Of a stretch of DNA of 64,000 bases, positions 9,345 through 22,029 are shown one piece after another. A program made the position numbers and the translations under genes. The first letter of the stretch is position 1. Every line of letters begins with the position of its first letter. The DNA lies in assembly GCA_030141605.1 (NCBI GenBank), contig JAQGDQ010000012.1, positions 436,001 to 500,000 on the forward strand. The letters are read 5' to 3'. Below the pieces are notes generated by a model that saw nothing but the letters and a program-made list of their open reading frames with translations, had not been told where the DNA came from and did not search any database. This stretch comes from Tubiluchus corallicola (taxonomy: Eukaryota > Priapulida > Priapulimorpha > Priapulimorphida > Tubiluchidae).

Positions 9345-12300
9345 ATGGCATCCTGCTGTAGAGCTTGTATGCAATTTTTTGTGACTCTAGCAAAATTTTT
9401 TCCTGTTTTGTTTATATGCGCTATTATAACTTGGTCATATTACGCCTATGTTATTGAACTTTGTACTAGTAAGTAGTCTTGAATAATATACTTCTAAAAG
9501 TGTAACTATACATGTAAGTACAGCGATAGAGCAGTTTTGTATAACTCACCTGGGTGGTATAACTGTATATCCTGTTAGATGAGCAGTGCAAACCTCATTC
9601 TTCTGGGAGCGGATTCACAAAACTTACGAACTGTTTAATTAGATAATTATGTAGCGGGTGTCATTATAGTAATACTTTTTAGAATTTTAATTAGCTGCTG
9701 TAAAAACTACAGTACAGTATGCTTAAATGATGCATACAAGTTTTTTGCATAAAAACACATTATGATCACTGGAAAAAAACTTTGGGAAATAAAAACGAAA
9801 TAGAATGGCAGTCTAAACAGAAGAGATAGTATTATATTTACTGTGTTTTAAACTGAAAACATAGGTAAGCTATAAAACAAAAAAAGGAGCATGTCCGCTG
9901 ATGCAGCATTATAATTTATATATCTTTTTATGCAAAATTAAAGTATGCCTGCAGCTTTGCTATCTATATTCATAAAAAATTATAACTTTATAATTCTTTA
10001 AAAATAGACTTAATTAAAATAATATAGCCCTTGCACACATGTACATGTTGTACGCTACAACATATCGTGTAGCTTTCTGAGATCCACACGCAAATAAAAA
10101 TTAGCAACTAATAAAACCAACAATAACTGAACTGAATTAAAATAAAACAAAATATATTAACTCGTATGCAGCATTATTCTGAAAACTTAAATGTGGAAAC
10201 CTAGCAAGAAAAGTTATTACAGCTCAGTGATGACTGAAGTGAAACTAATTACTTAATTTATTTTAATGACGTAGTAAGGTAGTGGAAACATATTAATTGT
10301 ACTAAAATCCTATTGCAAAGTTACATAATGTAGCTTACTTTGATAAATCTGATGTGTATGATAGGTAAGAACTTCGTAAGAAGGCTTCGTAGATCGCTCT
10401 TGAGAAACTTCTTACGAACTTCATAAAAAGTTCCTACCAAGTCTCTTAAAAACTTGTTAGTGAATCCGGCCACAGGTCGTCAAGTTTAAATGGCCCCAGG
10501 CCCTCAACTAGCTCCGATGGTGGTAGCAATGAATGATGATATTTGTTACAATTAAAGTATTTTATTCCTATCCATGAGTTCTTATCTCTTCCCTTTATGA
10601 TCCATCAGTAATCTGTGTTCTAAAATAAAAGTATTCTTGTTCTTTATGGTGTAAATACTGTGCTATTTGCAAGACTTTAACAAAAAAGCTGGCTTAAATA
10701 AAACGAATGTGAAATTTATCTTCATATTTAAAAAAGAAACCTGTCGCTCATTTATATTACACGACAGTTTTTTGCAAAAAATGTGAAACAATTTTGCAAG
10801 AAATTGTCATTGCAATTACACTAAATTATTGTATCACGACGATTTATCGTGGCACAGCTATGTCGTTTGTATAGTTGATACAGCACATTGCAGTGGTGTG
10901 CAGTGGTTTGTTGAACAAATGCATTGGGCCTAACATGATATTTAAATTCTGGGATGCAGTCTTTCTCAAACATGAAAAATGCAGCTTAAGCCTATTTTAG
11001 CTACATTTATTTAGGTAATAGTTGTTGTATTGTATTGTAGCAGTCGTCTACTAAAGCAAGCTTAATGTTAACATTAACTGTCATTTCTTCATTATTTGCC
11101 CAGAAAATTTTTTATAATCAAACGTAAAATTAAATTATTAGTACGTTGAACTATTAGTAGCTTCCAATGGTTGCGATTACACAAAAAGCTTTGCCTGCCG
11201 TGTAAGTATTACACAGTTGGGTGGCTCCGCAATATTAAATTATTAATGGCTCACATGCAATAGGAAATTTCCGTCTTTTTTTCCTTTTTTTTCCCTTCCT
11301 ACCCACTACACTTGTGCTAATTTCTCCCACTTATCTGATATAGCTCAATGGCAAGATATATCAAATATTAAGATAGCAGAATCTTAATTTAAAATAATAC
11401 ACTCAAATTAAATGTGCAAATAAGAGGCTATTTAATTTACACTTTTATCAAGGTCTGTCATTGCATATCATCATCATTACCAGGACCATGGGGTGGTGTA
11501 ACAAAAGTTGTGTCGCCTCAAAACACAGGCTTTTCTTATTTCGATGATGGGCAGTCACAATGACACGATGAAGAGCATATTTAAAACAGCAAGCACTCAT
11601 ATTTGTGTAGTTGTACTGGGGGTCAAAAATATTTTGTTTTGTTGTTTAAAGAAGGGGTTTTCATTGACCAAGCTTGCAGCAACAAGCAGAGATGTTTATT
11701 AAAGTTAAACACATTAGCTGAAACAGTGCTACTTACAACATACATCAAGTTTCTGGATATATCCTTGAAAATAATAAAATTCGGGCCATTCAACTAATCA
11801 GTAATAGTAAACTGTATGTTGTTTCAAAGCCAACCCATTACGTACTTCCTAGTAATTTTAAAAATAACTTGATGCTAAAGCAAACCACGTAGCATGGTGT
11901 ACAAGTAATAGACAACAGCCTATGTGCCGCAAGGCAAGCGGAGAACCCCCAATTGTTTTTACATGTCGTGTTTTTCGTGTGGTTAGTAAATGGATGTGAT
12001 TAGACAAATTTCAAGGAACCCTAATTATGTTTTGGAAGTTAAGTGACATGCAGTGCTTGCCTTGCATGTATGGACTTCATGCCACTGGCATCTTGTTATC
12101 AGTTTATACATATTTTAATATCAGCAGCAAAGATGATTTGTTAAAAAGCAAGTGTGCCATTATTTTATTGCCACTCAAATTCCTGTTTTTTAACATTTTA
12201 GTTATTAAGTTAAATTTGTGGTAAAAAATATAAATTAGCTTTTACTTGTGATTCTAAAATCTGTATATGTCTTTTATGCTTTGTTTGATCTTTCTTTGAT

Positions 12301-15300
12301 AATTTCAGATAACATTGACAGTGCTGTGCAAAAAGGTAATTATTACGCTAGTGCTAAGCATAAGCTTGTCAAGTTTAGCCTATGACTATTATATAAGTGG
12401 TTGTATTTTTATTTTACATAGGAGTGTAAACATTTTTGTGAAGTTTGTGTGTTCATTTATATCAGTCGTGTACACAAGTCATAATAATAATACTTCTGCT
12501 AAGCCGAGAGTATGTTCTTCTGTTTTAAACATCCTTCAGTTTTATTCATTTGGAAGTTTGTCGAAAAATATTTACAAATTCTGTGCTAAAACAGTTACAT
12601 TTCAAGCCCGTCAGAGCAAAGTTTCTTGCTTAGATTACCTGTTGGATTGTAAACAAATTTTATTTTAAAGTTAGTGAAAAAATATTTAACATATTTACAC
12701 ACTCTGGTCCAGGCTTGCTTTCTTAGAAAAGTTTTAGCTTAAAATTTTGGAAATTTTTAGTTTTTTTGATGAATACCTCAAAAACTAAGACCTGATATTG
12801 AAGACAAATATTCATTCATTGTGACATGTGGACGTAAACAGTCATTAGGCTACGTATGTGTTGAGCTATAATCAGTATCGTTTTCCATTGAGTGAAATAA
12901 GAAATTTTTAATTAATTTTGTATGCATTTTTTTGTTTGAACTGAAATACAAGTTATCATTTTTAAAAAACTAAAAAAGTAGCTTGTCGATAACTGTTGCA
13001 GCTAACGGTGTCAGTGAAATTTGAGTTTTACTAACAGAATTTTTGTATATGTTTGCAATGTGATTGTCATGAGATCATTACAAGATTATCTTTCTAAATT
13101 TATGTATATATGCATCTGAATTTTTCAGCACTTTACTTGATTTTCTACCATGCATTTCTTTTCATCTTTTTGTGGTCTTACTATCAAGTGACTTTCGCGA
13201 AAACTGGATCTGTGCCACCTGAGGTAATAAGCATTGAATTCTACATAGTGATTAAATTAACAGTTTTTGAAGATATTAGTTATTAATCAATAGACATTAT
13301 GATTTTTGCCTGTTTAGTGCAGTGCGAAATGCTGACACAGACAAAAACGTAGTACATAAAAACCTTTCAGAAAGAGTCATCAGAAGCCATTAGCATTGCT
13401 GTGAAGTACCTTTTAATGGCAAATTGAGAAAATTTTTCTATTTATAGTTTTATTTACCAATACATGAGGTAGAGGAATTGGAAAATGCATATACAAATGA
13501 GAACTTGCAAAAGCAGATACTAGCGAGATGTGCCAAACAGCTTCCAATAATGTGCCGTACCATAACTGGCTGTAAGTATTATGTATTAAAGAAATGTATG
13601 TGTAGTTATCTCCTGTACAATATTGATAGAGAAACTCGTACTAACAAACATTAGTATTCATTCAAAAGACAAGAATGAGCTGAAACACCAGACTGGCTAC
13701 CAGAATCATATTTTTATTGAATCACCTGTTAATACTTGATAATTAGCTAACTTCCAGTCCCACCACAATGATCTAGTACTGAGAGGAGTAAGTAGACCCA
13801 GCAGTTGAGCACTGAGTCATGGTTTGCAAAGTGCTGAACTGTATAAAAAATTTTCAACTTTCCCATTATTTTTCCTGCGAGTTCAGTATTATTGCTTCAA
13901 AATGTACCAGTTAATTCATAATTATGAAATATAATAAATAACTTACATACTTGTGTAATTATTCTTATATATTAAATTTAGAAACAAAGTAAGCAAAATT
14001 ATATCCATCATATATAAGCTGCTGCACAAAATCACAAAATCTAGCAACACTCATGAAAACTTATTACAGTTTAGTATATCCATATTTAATTTGTGGTATC
14101 ATGTGTTGCTTTGGAGCTTACAAGTCTGATCTAGTTGAACTCCAAAGGACTCAAAATAAAATTCTTGAAGTAATCCATACAGTTATGAAACTAATGTAAT
14201 ATAGAGTCTAACACTTTTATGAATTTTGTTATAAATTATTACTTCCGACATTTTCTGAGACATTTCTTCAACTCATAGTAACTATACGGAATTTGATTTC
14301 TTCTAACTATTTTATGCTACAGCACTTGACTAACGTGTTCCAACAAATGACTAAATATAATACTATAAATTTTTTTTATCGTACCTGAAGAAATTAAATT
14401 GCTTAATTAAAGTGAATTTATTTGATTGTTATTTCTTATTCATTTGCAAACTGTGCTCTAATTGCATCTACTTTAAGAAATATTGTTAGTACAGTAGGCG
14501 CCGCTTCATAGACTCACGGTTAATAGACTCAATTGCGTAATTGACTCAAAAACGCCTGGAACGGGCCGCTTCTATTCAAATATACATAAAAACTATCGGT
14601 AACTGACTCAAATAACTCCACTTAATTGACTCAATATTTTCCTTCACCTACTTAAAATAAGATATTTGTATGTGCCCAAACAACCTTTCCTGCTTTTATG
14701 TTATCTTTACTTCACTTTTGTGCACTGTCGATGCAGAAACAATCATATTAAGTACTGTTTTGTTTGTAAGCAGGTACGTTTATCATGCGCTAATACACTA
14801 GTGTAGCGGTTTTGCTTTGAATCTGTTACCCGCTCGCCCACTGTTACCCAAAGAATCTCTGGAAGCTAAACAAGTTGCCAAGCGGTTTCGTTTTGATGCT
14901 CTCGTTGCAAATCACGCTTTCAGGCTTAATCAGTTAACAGTCAAAGATGCAGGTACAGTAATCAGTCGGTATTCCTTGTGACTTACAAGACTGAACATTA
15001 TGTAGCAAGTAAGAACAATGTAAGTCAGCAGACGATTCAGAACTATTTTAGTCATGCACAACAACAGATTTTCAACGTTTTTATAATTACGAGAACTTTG
15101 TTGGCTAACTTCTTCGTAGGAAAATGAAGCGGCCGACCTTGAAGGAATTTTTGTAATTTTTGCAAATAAAGAGACTTAGAAAAGTCTGTGATGTAGAAAA
15201 GTATACTTTTTAATTTATTGCTAATTCACTTATATAAATTAATATTTAAAAAAAAATTCTAATTTTTAACTATACAAAGGAATTTAGGGATTGGTTCATT

Positions 15301-18300
15301 TCTAAAATTCATTAAAAACCGTTGCAATGCATAGTAAGCTGATGACTCCTAGTTCTATACCTGTATCATGCTCTTAGTTCTATACCTGTAATACTACACC
15401 CATGGGTTAATAGGTTCACTTGGTTAATTGGGCCAAAACATGTCGGTCCCAAAGTGAGTCTATTAAGCAGTGCCTACTATATCAGGGAACAAAATTTCAC
15501 AGTTTTTTTACTTGTTAAATGCTTAATCATTTATCTGTTGCTAAGCCACAGTGGTAGTATTTGTACTCAAAGTTTCATAAGTAATCCAGATTACAATTTA
15601 GTGTTTTCAATTGTAATGTTGTCATTTATGGTACCTATCTGAAGGAGGAAGATTAGACACTTGCTCCTTCTTTCCGTTAGGACAATATTTCACAAATTAT
15701 TATTATGAGTGTACTCGTAGTGTATTTGTTATTGTAAAATAAATTTATTCTATTTTATTCTATTAAAGTAAGTAAAATTCTTTTTGCATTTAACTTACTG
15801 AAGACAAGTTATAAGTAACAATTTTTATTTACTAAATTTCAGGTCACCGTTACTGTGAAAAGTGTAGATGCTTAAAACCCGACAGGTGCCACCATTGTTC
15901 CACCTGTGGCACGTGTGTTCTAAAGATGGACCACCACTGTCCTTGGTGAGTTTATACATCTTAACAGTTAGCTTGTGATCTGAGCATGGTATTCAAAAAA
16001 TCCATGTACTTATAATTGTAATGATGTGTCTAATGTAAGACATTTTTAAAGACAAAACTCGGATGTCAGCAGTCCCAATCTCAGGTTTGCAACCATCACT
16101 CACTACCTGACTACAACCTTACTGGCAGCAGTACTTCCTTAACAATCCAATAATTATTGGGCAACTCCTCTCAGAGTTATTGTAGTAGCTCTGTTGAATC
16201 GCTAGTTGATGTAGAGGCTCGTATCAGTTGTAATGCCAATTCACATTTAATGTAATAGCTAGTTGATGTCATATATGGTCAGAAACACCATAGTAAGTGA
16301 TCATGATCATCTTCAAATAAATCAAGCAACTACAACAGTTTTTCTCATACTTAATGTTTTATAACTGTGCCTGCTCCAATTATGTTTTTACTTCCATATT
16401 ATGCTTTTCTTACTTCATATATATTCACTTTATTATGATTATTTTGCTCATTGTTTCACAGTTATTATTAAGTTTTTATTATATTTTGTTTGAGTTTATT
16501 ACTACATATTTTGTTTCTTTCACTGATTTATTATTTATGTTTTTTGTTGTTCTTTTTTGGTTTGACTTTTTTCTAGTTTTTTGTTTTAATCAGTTAGTTA
16601 AATGCTTTACATATTTTGTTAATCATCACTTCATATTTTTCATTTTATTTCTTTGTTGCATAGCTTACTTAGTTGTTTCGCTTTCATGTTTATTGTATCC
16701 CCCCATAAATTCATGTTAACAGCAGCACCACAAATTTTTTACAATTTTCACTAACCTGAGAAGGGTAGCTGACTCGATGACCAATTGGTCTTTCGCTACC
16801 CTTTCTCCTGCACCCCCCTTAACTCTTTCCTTTATGCTTAATTTATCCTTTTTAATCAATAACTAAAAAAAAATAATTAGCCAATTTGTATACAGGTGTA
16901 AATGAGGAGATAAATAAAAATGTCTATGTCTATGACTTTTGTTCTAGATCAATGAGAACATTTCTATCAAAATTTAATGCTATTGCTGTTGTTCATTTCA
17001 TTTTGATTCAGAAATTTCATCTTTATTGCAGCAGCATCAATGCTGCATCATTGCGGTCATCTGTGTAACCGTTATCTTGTAACCGTATCTTATCGAAATG
17101 GAACTAACTCGACTAAGGCCTTATTGCATTATTCCGGGCGCTATTATTAAGTTGATGAGTTATTTATGTGCAACAGTATTGAACAAGAGGTATGCAGCAA
17201 TGTAGGCTAATTTAATTATGAAGTTTTTAAGTTATTTAGCAAAACTAAATTAACTTAATTTTGTTGTTGCCAAGAACTGTTTTTTGGCTGCTTACCCAAT
17301 GTGTGTTTTATGAATTATGTGTTTATTCCTTCCTAATTAGTCATCATGTGTCACTCGTAATAATGAAATAGTTTTTGTTTTTCAGGGTGAATAACTGCGT
17401 AAATTTTACAAATTATAAATACTTCATGTTATTTCTTGGAACTGGAGCAGTGTATTGCCTTTATGTTGGATTCACGTCTATGCCTACATTCCTAAGTATA
17501 TTTTCAGTAAGTATATATTTACTTGATAAATAATTCAAAGCAGCAAAGACACTTCTCAAAAGTGAATCGTTTACAAGATATATTTACAAACTCAAATGAT
17601 TACAGCAAGTTAGAATTTTATAAGGATGATCATTAAAGATAACAACCTTTTTCTGCCAAATAATCTACGTACTTGTTGAAAAAACTTGCACTTCCGTAAA
17701 CTGTGCAGTATTTTTGTGCCACTAAATATTTCTAAAAAATATCTATTTTTTACTTCTAGCCAAGTTTTTACCTCTTTAAAATGATGACTTGTACTTAAGT
17801 GCCTTTTCTGACCCAAACTGACCCAACTTTAATTCAGAAGTTCTAAATTACCGGTATTGAAAAATGTTTCGTAAAGTAATATGCTTACTGATAATTTTAT
17901 GTACCTTTAAAACTTTAGGTTAACAAACTGATCCAGTTATGGTTTGCTCACTTTGAAACAAGTCACTTGAGTTTTTTCTTGGGTCTTTTACTTAGCGTAG
18001 GCTTTTAAGCAGTGGTGATGTAATTTGTGTTGCATTTTGATTCACCCTTTGTGAAACTGCTATGAAATCTTATTGTGCAAACTTAATATGCTTAGTACTT
18101 AACTTGCTCAAATATGTGAACCCTTACGAGAAGGAAAAGTCAGTTTTCCAAATTTAACAGTTTAGATACAATAGTCGTTTTTAAACAGAATATGTCAGGC
18201 ATGAAAAAGTGTTAGAAAGTTCTACGGTCTTTGTATTTTTGCTACTGTGATTGCCGCATACTTACCATTCGTTTTTTCAGGATGGCTTCGGCATAGAAAA

Positions 18301-19648
18301 GATGCAAGTGATGTTTCTCTTTTTCATTGGGATGCTGTTCTCTGTCAGTTTGATCTCATTACTTGGATACCACTTGTACCTTACATCCAAGAACAGAACA
18401 ACTTTAGGTAGGTTATGTAAGGGATTTTAGTAATATTTGCCATCAAAAATATATTTTTCCACAGAATGTCTAAATTTACACTTTTACCAACAATAAAATT
18501 TAGTAGTTTTAAGCTTTTAATAGGCAGCAAAAATAAACCTGTCAGCATTGGTTTATTGTACATGGCTGAGTAACATGCCATTTACAGAAAAAATGTGAAA
18601 GTAAATGTTTTACTAATAAAAAAATACACAATTTGTAAAACTTACCAGTACTGTATGGCACAAGAATAATTACAGCAAATTCTAATTTTAAATCATGTAC
18701 TTCAAACAATGATTCATTTTGTTGGTATTGAATGCAAAAATTGCAAAAGATAAAAGATTGTCCAGGCGTCTCAGTTGCCCTTCTGGTCTCGTGGCCCTTT
18801 AGTTGTAGGATTCTTATTGTTCAGTCCATCGTGTGTCAAGTTTGGCGATTGGCTGAGCTAACTAACAGAAGTTTTTTAGGTTTAGGTGTAGTTACTAGAT
18901 TTCTTGAGTTACTACATTTCGTAAAGAAATATTAGTGGAAAATGGAGTTATTAGGTAAGTTTAATATGAAAAATAAAACTTCGTCGATTTACACCATGTA
19001 GAATTATACATGGAACATACTCTTATAAAAACTTCAATTTGGCCAAAAATGGAATTAACCTACTACATTTTTCATCAAATGGAAGAGGCATACTCTGTAG
19101 GGAAAAATGAAAAAATTTCTGCTTGCGTGTTGTGCACCATGTGAATTTAACGTTTCATTTTTAAGTTATTGTTATAGTACATATGTTCTGCCTTGGTTTT
19201 TTCAGAATCGTTCCGTTCACCTGTCTTTGTGACAGGAATAGATGAAAATGGCTTCAACCTTGGCACCACTGCCAACTTCCAGGAAGTCTTCGGGGACAAT
19301 TGCACAAAGTGGTTCATACCAGTCTTTTCCGGGTAAATGTATTTTAATTGGTCTTTCGTAAACTACTGATATTATCTCGTTTCACGTCGACAACTAACAT
19401 TCTAATCACAAATGTTGCAACCTGTTGTAAACCTACTCTACATATCAGTTGGCACCTGCCTTCATGAATATTCTTCAAGCGCACTAAATGAATATAAAAT
19501 GCCTATGAACACTTTCACAATTAAAAGCAACTGAAGCTGTTGAACATTGAGACTGTTACTTGTAATAATTATTACTTGACTTTTTTACAGCCTAGGTGAT
19601 GGGGTCAGGTTTCCAACGCGAACAGCTACATATTACACTGCTGCATAA
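9345..19648 (+). CDS. DHHC palmitoyltransferase, tandem copy 1 (ZDHHC2/15/20-like)
   Basis: S-acyltransferase that moves palmitate from CoA to cysteines of membrane proteins, expected in Golgi or plasma membrane. Coding exons: 9345-9468, 12309-12335, 13129-13223, 13448-13571, 15843-15945, 17386-17506, 18281-18407, 19206-19332, 19591-19648. Intron phases are 1,1,0,1,2,0,1,2, all GT-AG, giving 301 residues. The order is: TM1 with WSYYAYV (residues 30-36); a short loop; TM2; a cytosolic zinc-binding Cys-rich domain from about C128 with CHHC and C-x2-C pairs; catalytic DHHC at 153-156 followed by PWVNN; TM3; TM4; TTLE (238-241); and the NGFNLG PaCCT-type motif. These are the family hallmarks in order. 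Copy 2 lies 2.4 kb downstream on the same strand. The protein ends abruptly after GDGVRFPTR, lacking the cytosolic tail seen in copy 2 and in vertebrate relatives. Tail truncation or a missed further exon are both possible. The ATG is placed by homology of the N-terminus with copy 2. Confidence 0.9.
9603..10475. mobile_element. Foldback-type MITE in intron 1 of DHHC gene 1
   Basis: The left end reads CTGGGAGCGGATTCAC. The right end is its inverse, GTGAATCCGGCCACAG, so CTGKGRSCGGATTCAC forms terminal inverted repeats about 0.87 kb apart. Near the right end is a further hairpin (AACTTCGTAAGAAG at about 10370, CTTCTTACGAACTT at about 10410). There is no transposase reading frame, so it is non-autonomous. 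The GGATTCAC end resembles inverted-repeat families that I associate with marine invertebrate genomes, but I cannot name the superfamily. Confidence 0.6.
14045..14489 (+). mobile_element. LINE reverse-transcriptase 3' coding fragment
   Basis: A plus-strand frame at about 14056-14175 reads [17 protein letters not shown] followed by a segment ending [15 protein letters not shown]. This is the characteristic post-catalytic RT segment of CR1/Jockey-like LINEs (LYYSLIxPxLxYG ... L..LQ.K..R.I). Broken frames continue to about 14420. It is dead by stops and frameshifts. The inverted-repeat element starting at 14492 interrupts it, and a LINE-like tail resumes after 15481. Confidence 0.6.
14492..15479. 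mobile_element. pogo/Tigger-type non-autonomous element with TA target duplication
   Basis: The left end is CAGTAGGCGCCGCTTCATAG followed by ACTC. The inverted right end reads TAGTAGGCACTGCTTAATAG then ACTC. The TA dinucleotide flanks both sides (14490-14491 and 15480-15481), as expected of Tc1/mariner-superfamily insertions. Length is 988 bp. The interior has only short open pieces, so no working transposase is encoded. Three TGACTCA words lie in the first 140 bp (14542-14548, 14604-14610, 14627-14633). A truncated relative in reverse orientation is at 39264-39518. It is inserted in intron 4 of DHHC gene 1, inside a LINE relic. Confidence 0.8.
15482..15775 (+). mobile_element. Probable LINE 3' tail, displaced by the pogo-type insertion
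   Basis: This contains a GAAGGAG...CTCCTTC hairpin near 15642-15671 and ends in repeated ATTCTATTTT units near 15746-15765. That is a usual architecture for CR1-like LINE 3' ends. Together with 14045-14489 it looks like one old LINE split by a later insertion. No coding sequence remains in this part. Confidence 0.4.
16354..16850 (+). repeat. T-rich tract followed by a GC hairpin
   Basis: A strongly T-rich stretch gives a spurious hydrophobic open frame to 16719. It is followed by an AGAAGGGTAGC ... GCTACCCTTTCT hairpin at about 16758-16808 with an inner GACCAATTGGTC palindrome. It lies inside intron 5 of DHHC gene 1. It may be a retroelement 3' end, but no coding homology was seen. Confidence 0.35.
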
Positions 19649-22029
19649 GTACAAGCAGGCTACAGGGACAATTTTGTGATAACAAACATTCTTTTTTATC
19701 TTACTCTTCCAACTTTTAGCAGCTGTTCAGTAACCCTGAATAAAAAGTTACTTTTAAGTTCTTTTACAAAATTACATATATTGCGAATCTAAGGAATTTC
19801 AATGACTTTGCTCTTCATTGATGGTATAGCGATGTGCATTTTACATTTTTATTAGTGTGCTAATTTAAATAAGGTTGTGACTAAGTCCAGTTTTTAGTAT
19901 AAGGCCAATGGTGTTCACAATCAACTTAGCAATAACAGTCCGGCATTTGGTGGACAAAGAAAAGTAATCGTTAATAATGTGCATAAACAAAAAAGTGGTC
20001 ATACTTTGGTCATTCACTCACCAATGTACGATTTATGATTTTCCACTCTCTTAAACAAAGACTGTGTGATACCTTTTTGTTTTTACCTTCACAAGTGATC
20101 ATATAAGTTTTTACTGATGAAGAAGTTATAATGTCTACGTGTTTCAGTTAAATGTTAAATAACTTGCTAATGATAACTTGATAATTTATGTAAGAATCCA
20201 CAGCAGTACTGTATTATTTTTGTAGTTTGAATTTTCTTTGCAGTTGGAGTATGCCTTTTCCTTATTGGTAAGATATAATCATTTCAGCCACTGAGAAAAA
20301 ACTGGAATTTTCCAGACAAATTTGATAAATGTTTGCAGTGAATTATAAGCTAATTTGCAAGTTCCAAAGGTACAGGTAGGCAGTATATAAATTATGTTAC
20401 TGCTTTGTTTTGAGATTGATAATTATACAAACCTTTTGGGAAAATTTTTTGTGCAACAAAATGAAGAAAGTAGTCTTTTGGCTAAATCTTATAAATGTGG
20501 GTTTTAAATAGTGTACTCTTCTGTCCAAGTTTTGTTTAAATTACTTTAGAATTTTTCCAACTTTTAACAGTACATTTCTTTTAATGTTAGCACCTTTCTC
20601 CAATGAAGTTTCTCCAAAGGTATTACATTTGTCTAATCCTGTGGCTACACAGAAATGCAGTCATGCAACTTTATAACGAATTATCTGAAAAGTCACATTT
20701 TAGAGCATGTTCTTGATTAATGATCGATATTAATTCAGATAATAATTTTAGTATTTTTATCTATCCCTTAAATATGGTTTATAGTATTTTAATACTTTTC
20801 TAGACATTGTGATCCTGAAGCTTAAAATATCCACCTAGTGATGAAGTTGTTCTGTGTGTTTGTTTACACATTGTTACCTTAACATGGAACATTTTTGTAT
20901 TTGGGAAATGATAATATTCAAAAGCTTCTGGACTACAGAAGCATATCGCAAAGAGTTTTGTTACTGGTAGAGTTTTAAGATAATTGCAAGTATTTGTTTT
21001 AGTTTCAATTGGATGCTCCAGTAATACATTATCTATAATCAATGGGATGATGTTAAGTCTTCTTGCTGTAGTGTATATAATATGAATCACAATCCCATTA
21101 TCCATGTGATCCATAATTCAGCAATTATGAAAAATAGCTAAAAATTTTTCTTTTGTTAACTGCAGTAACTTATGTCATTTGTATGTTATGATAAATTTTA
21201 CTTTGATATTGGCACCTAGGCTAGAAATGATTTTTTTATTTTTCAACCATTTGAAGTATATATTATTATTAAGCATTAATAATGTTTGTAAAAATTTTAG
21301 TTATTTAACGATGATTATTATTGTTACAACTAGACTAGTTTATATTTATTTATTGAAATGAATGTATTAAATAAATAAATTGTGACATTTATTATGTAAT
21401 GACTATTGTTAACTAGTATTACCAGTTTTTATTGAGAATAATATTATAGCTACATTACATAACAATAATTATGAAACTTAATTTTTTGTACTTTGTAGCA
21501 ATACTCAATGCCAGGGTTTTAGTAAGGCGGCTGTGATGAAGCTATATTCTACAGCTCATTAGTAATCGTAAAAAATGAAGGTGTACTAGCACAGGTACCT
21601 TAGCCATTATTATTTTGGGGCAATTAATAAATGATTACCTCTTTTAAATTAAGTAGATTTATCACTGTGCTAGGATTTTTTGTCACTGCATAGAGTAATT
21701 GTTTTACCGTAAGAGATTGATATACAAATTAGGCAATATTGCATAATAATTATAAATTTAGAAACTGTGCACTACCAAAAAGGAAGAAAAAAGAGAAAAT
21801 GATTAACTTGGCAACAAAATCTGCAAGGCTACAATTGTTACCAAAACATCAGTATGAAAATGAAGAAAGTGTGCACTGTACAATAATAATAATTATTATT
21901 AATGACAGTGTTAACTTAAGTTGAATAACGCCTATTACTGTCTTAGTTACCTTCGATTGCGGTTTTCATTTAGCTTAGACTACTTACGCGGTGCATCTGT
22001 TACCCGAGAGTTGCCATACGAAATGACAA
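19649..22029. other. Spacer between the two DHHC genes
   Basis: 3' UTR of copy 1, with a candidate AATAAA at 19739-19744, followed by about 2 kb of AT-rich DNA. Short open frames at 20800-21114 (minus) and 21739-21924 (plus) show no family resemblance. The promoter of copy 2 should lie in the last few hundred bases; no clear core element is visible. Confidence 0.4.

Noticed and set aside
16354-16719. 121-residue hydrophobic open frame
   Set aside because: Produced by a T-rich tract inside an intron (mostly Phe, Leu, Ile, Tyr), with no family pattern.
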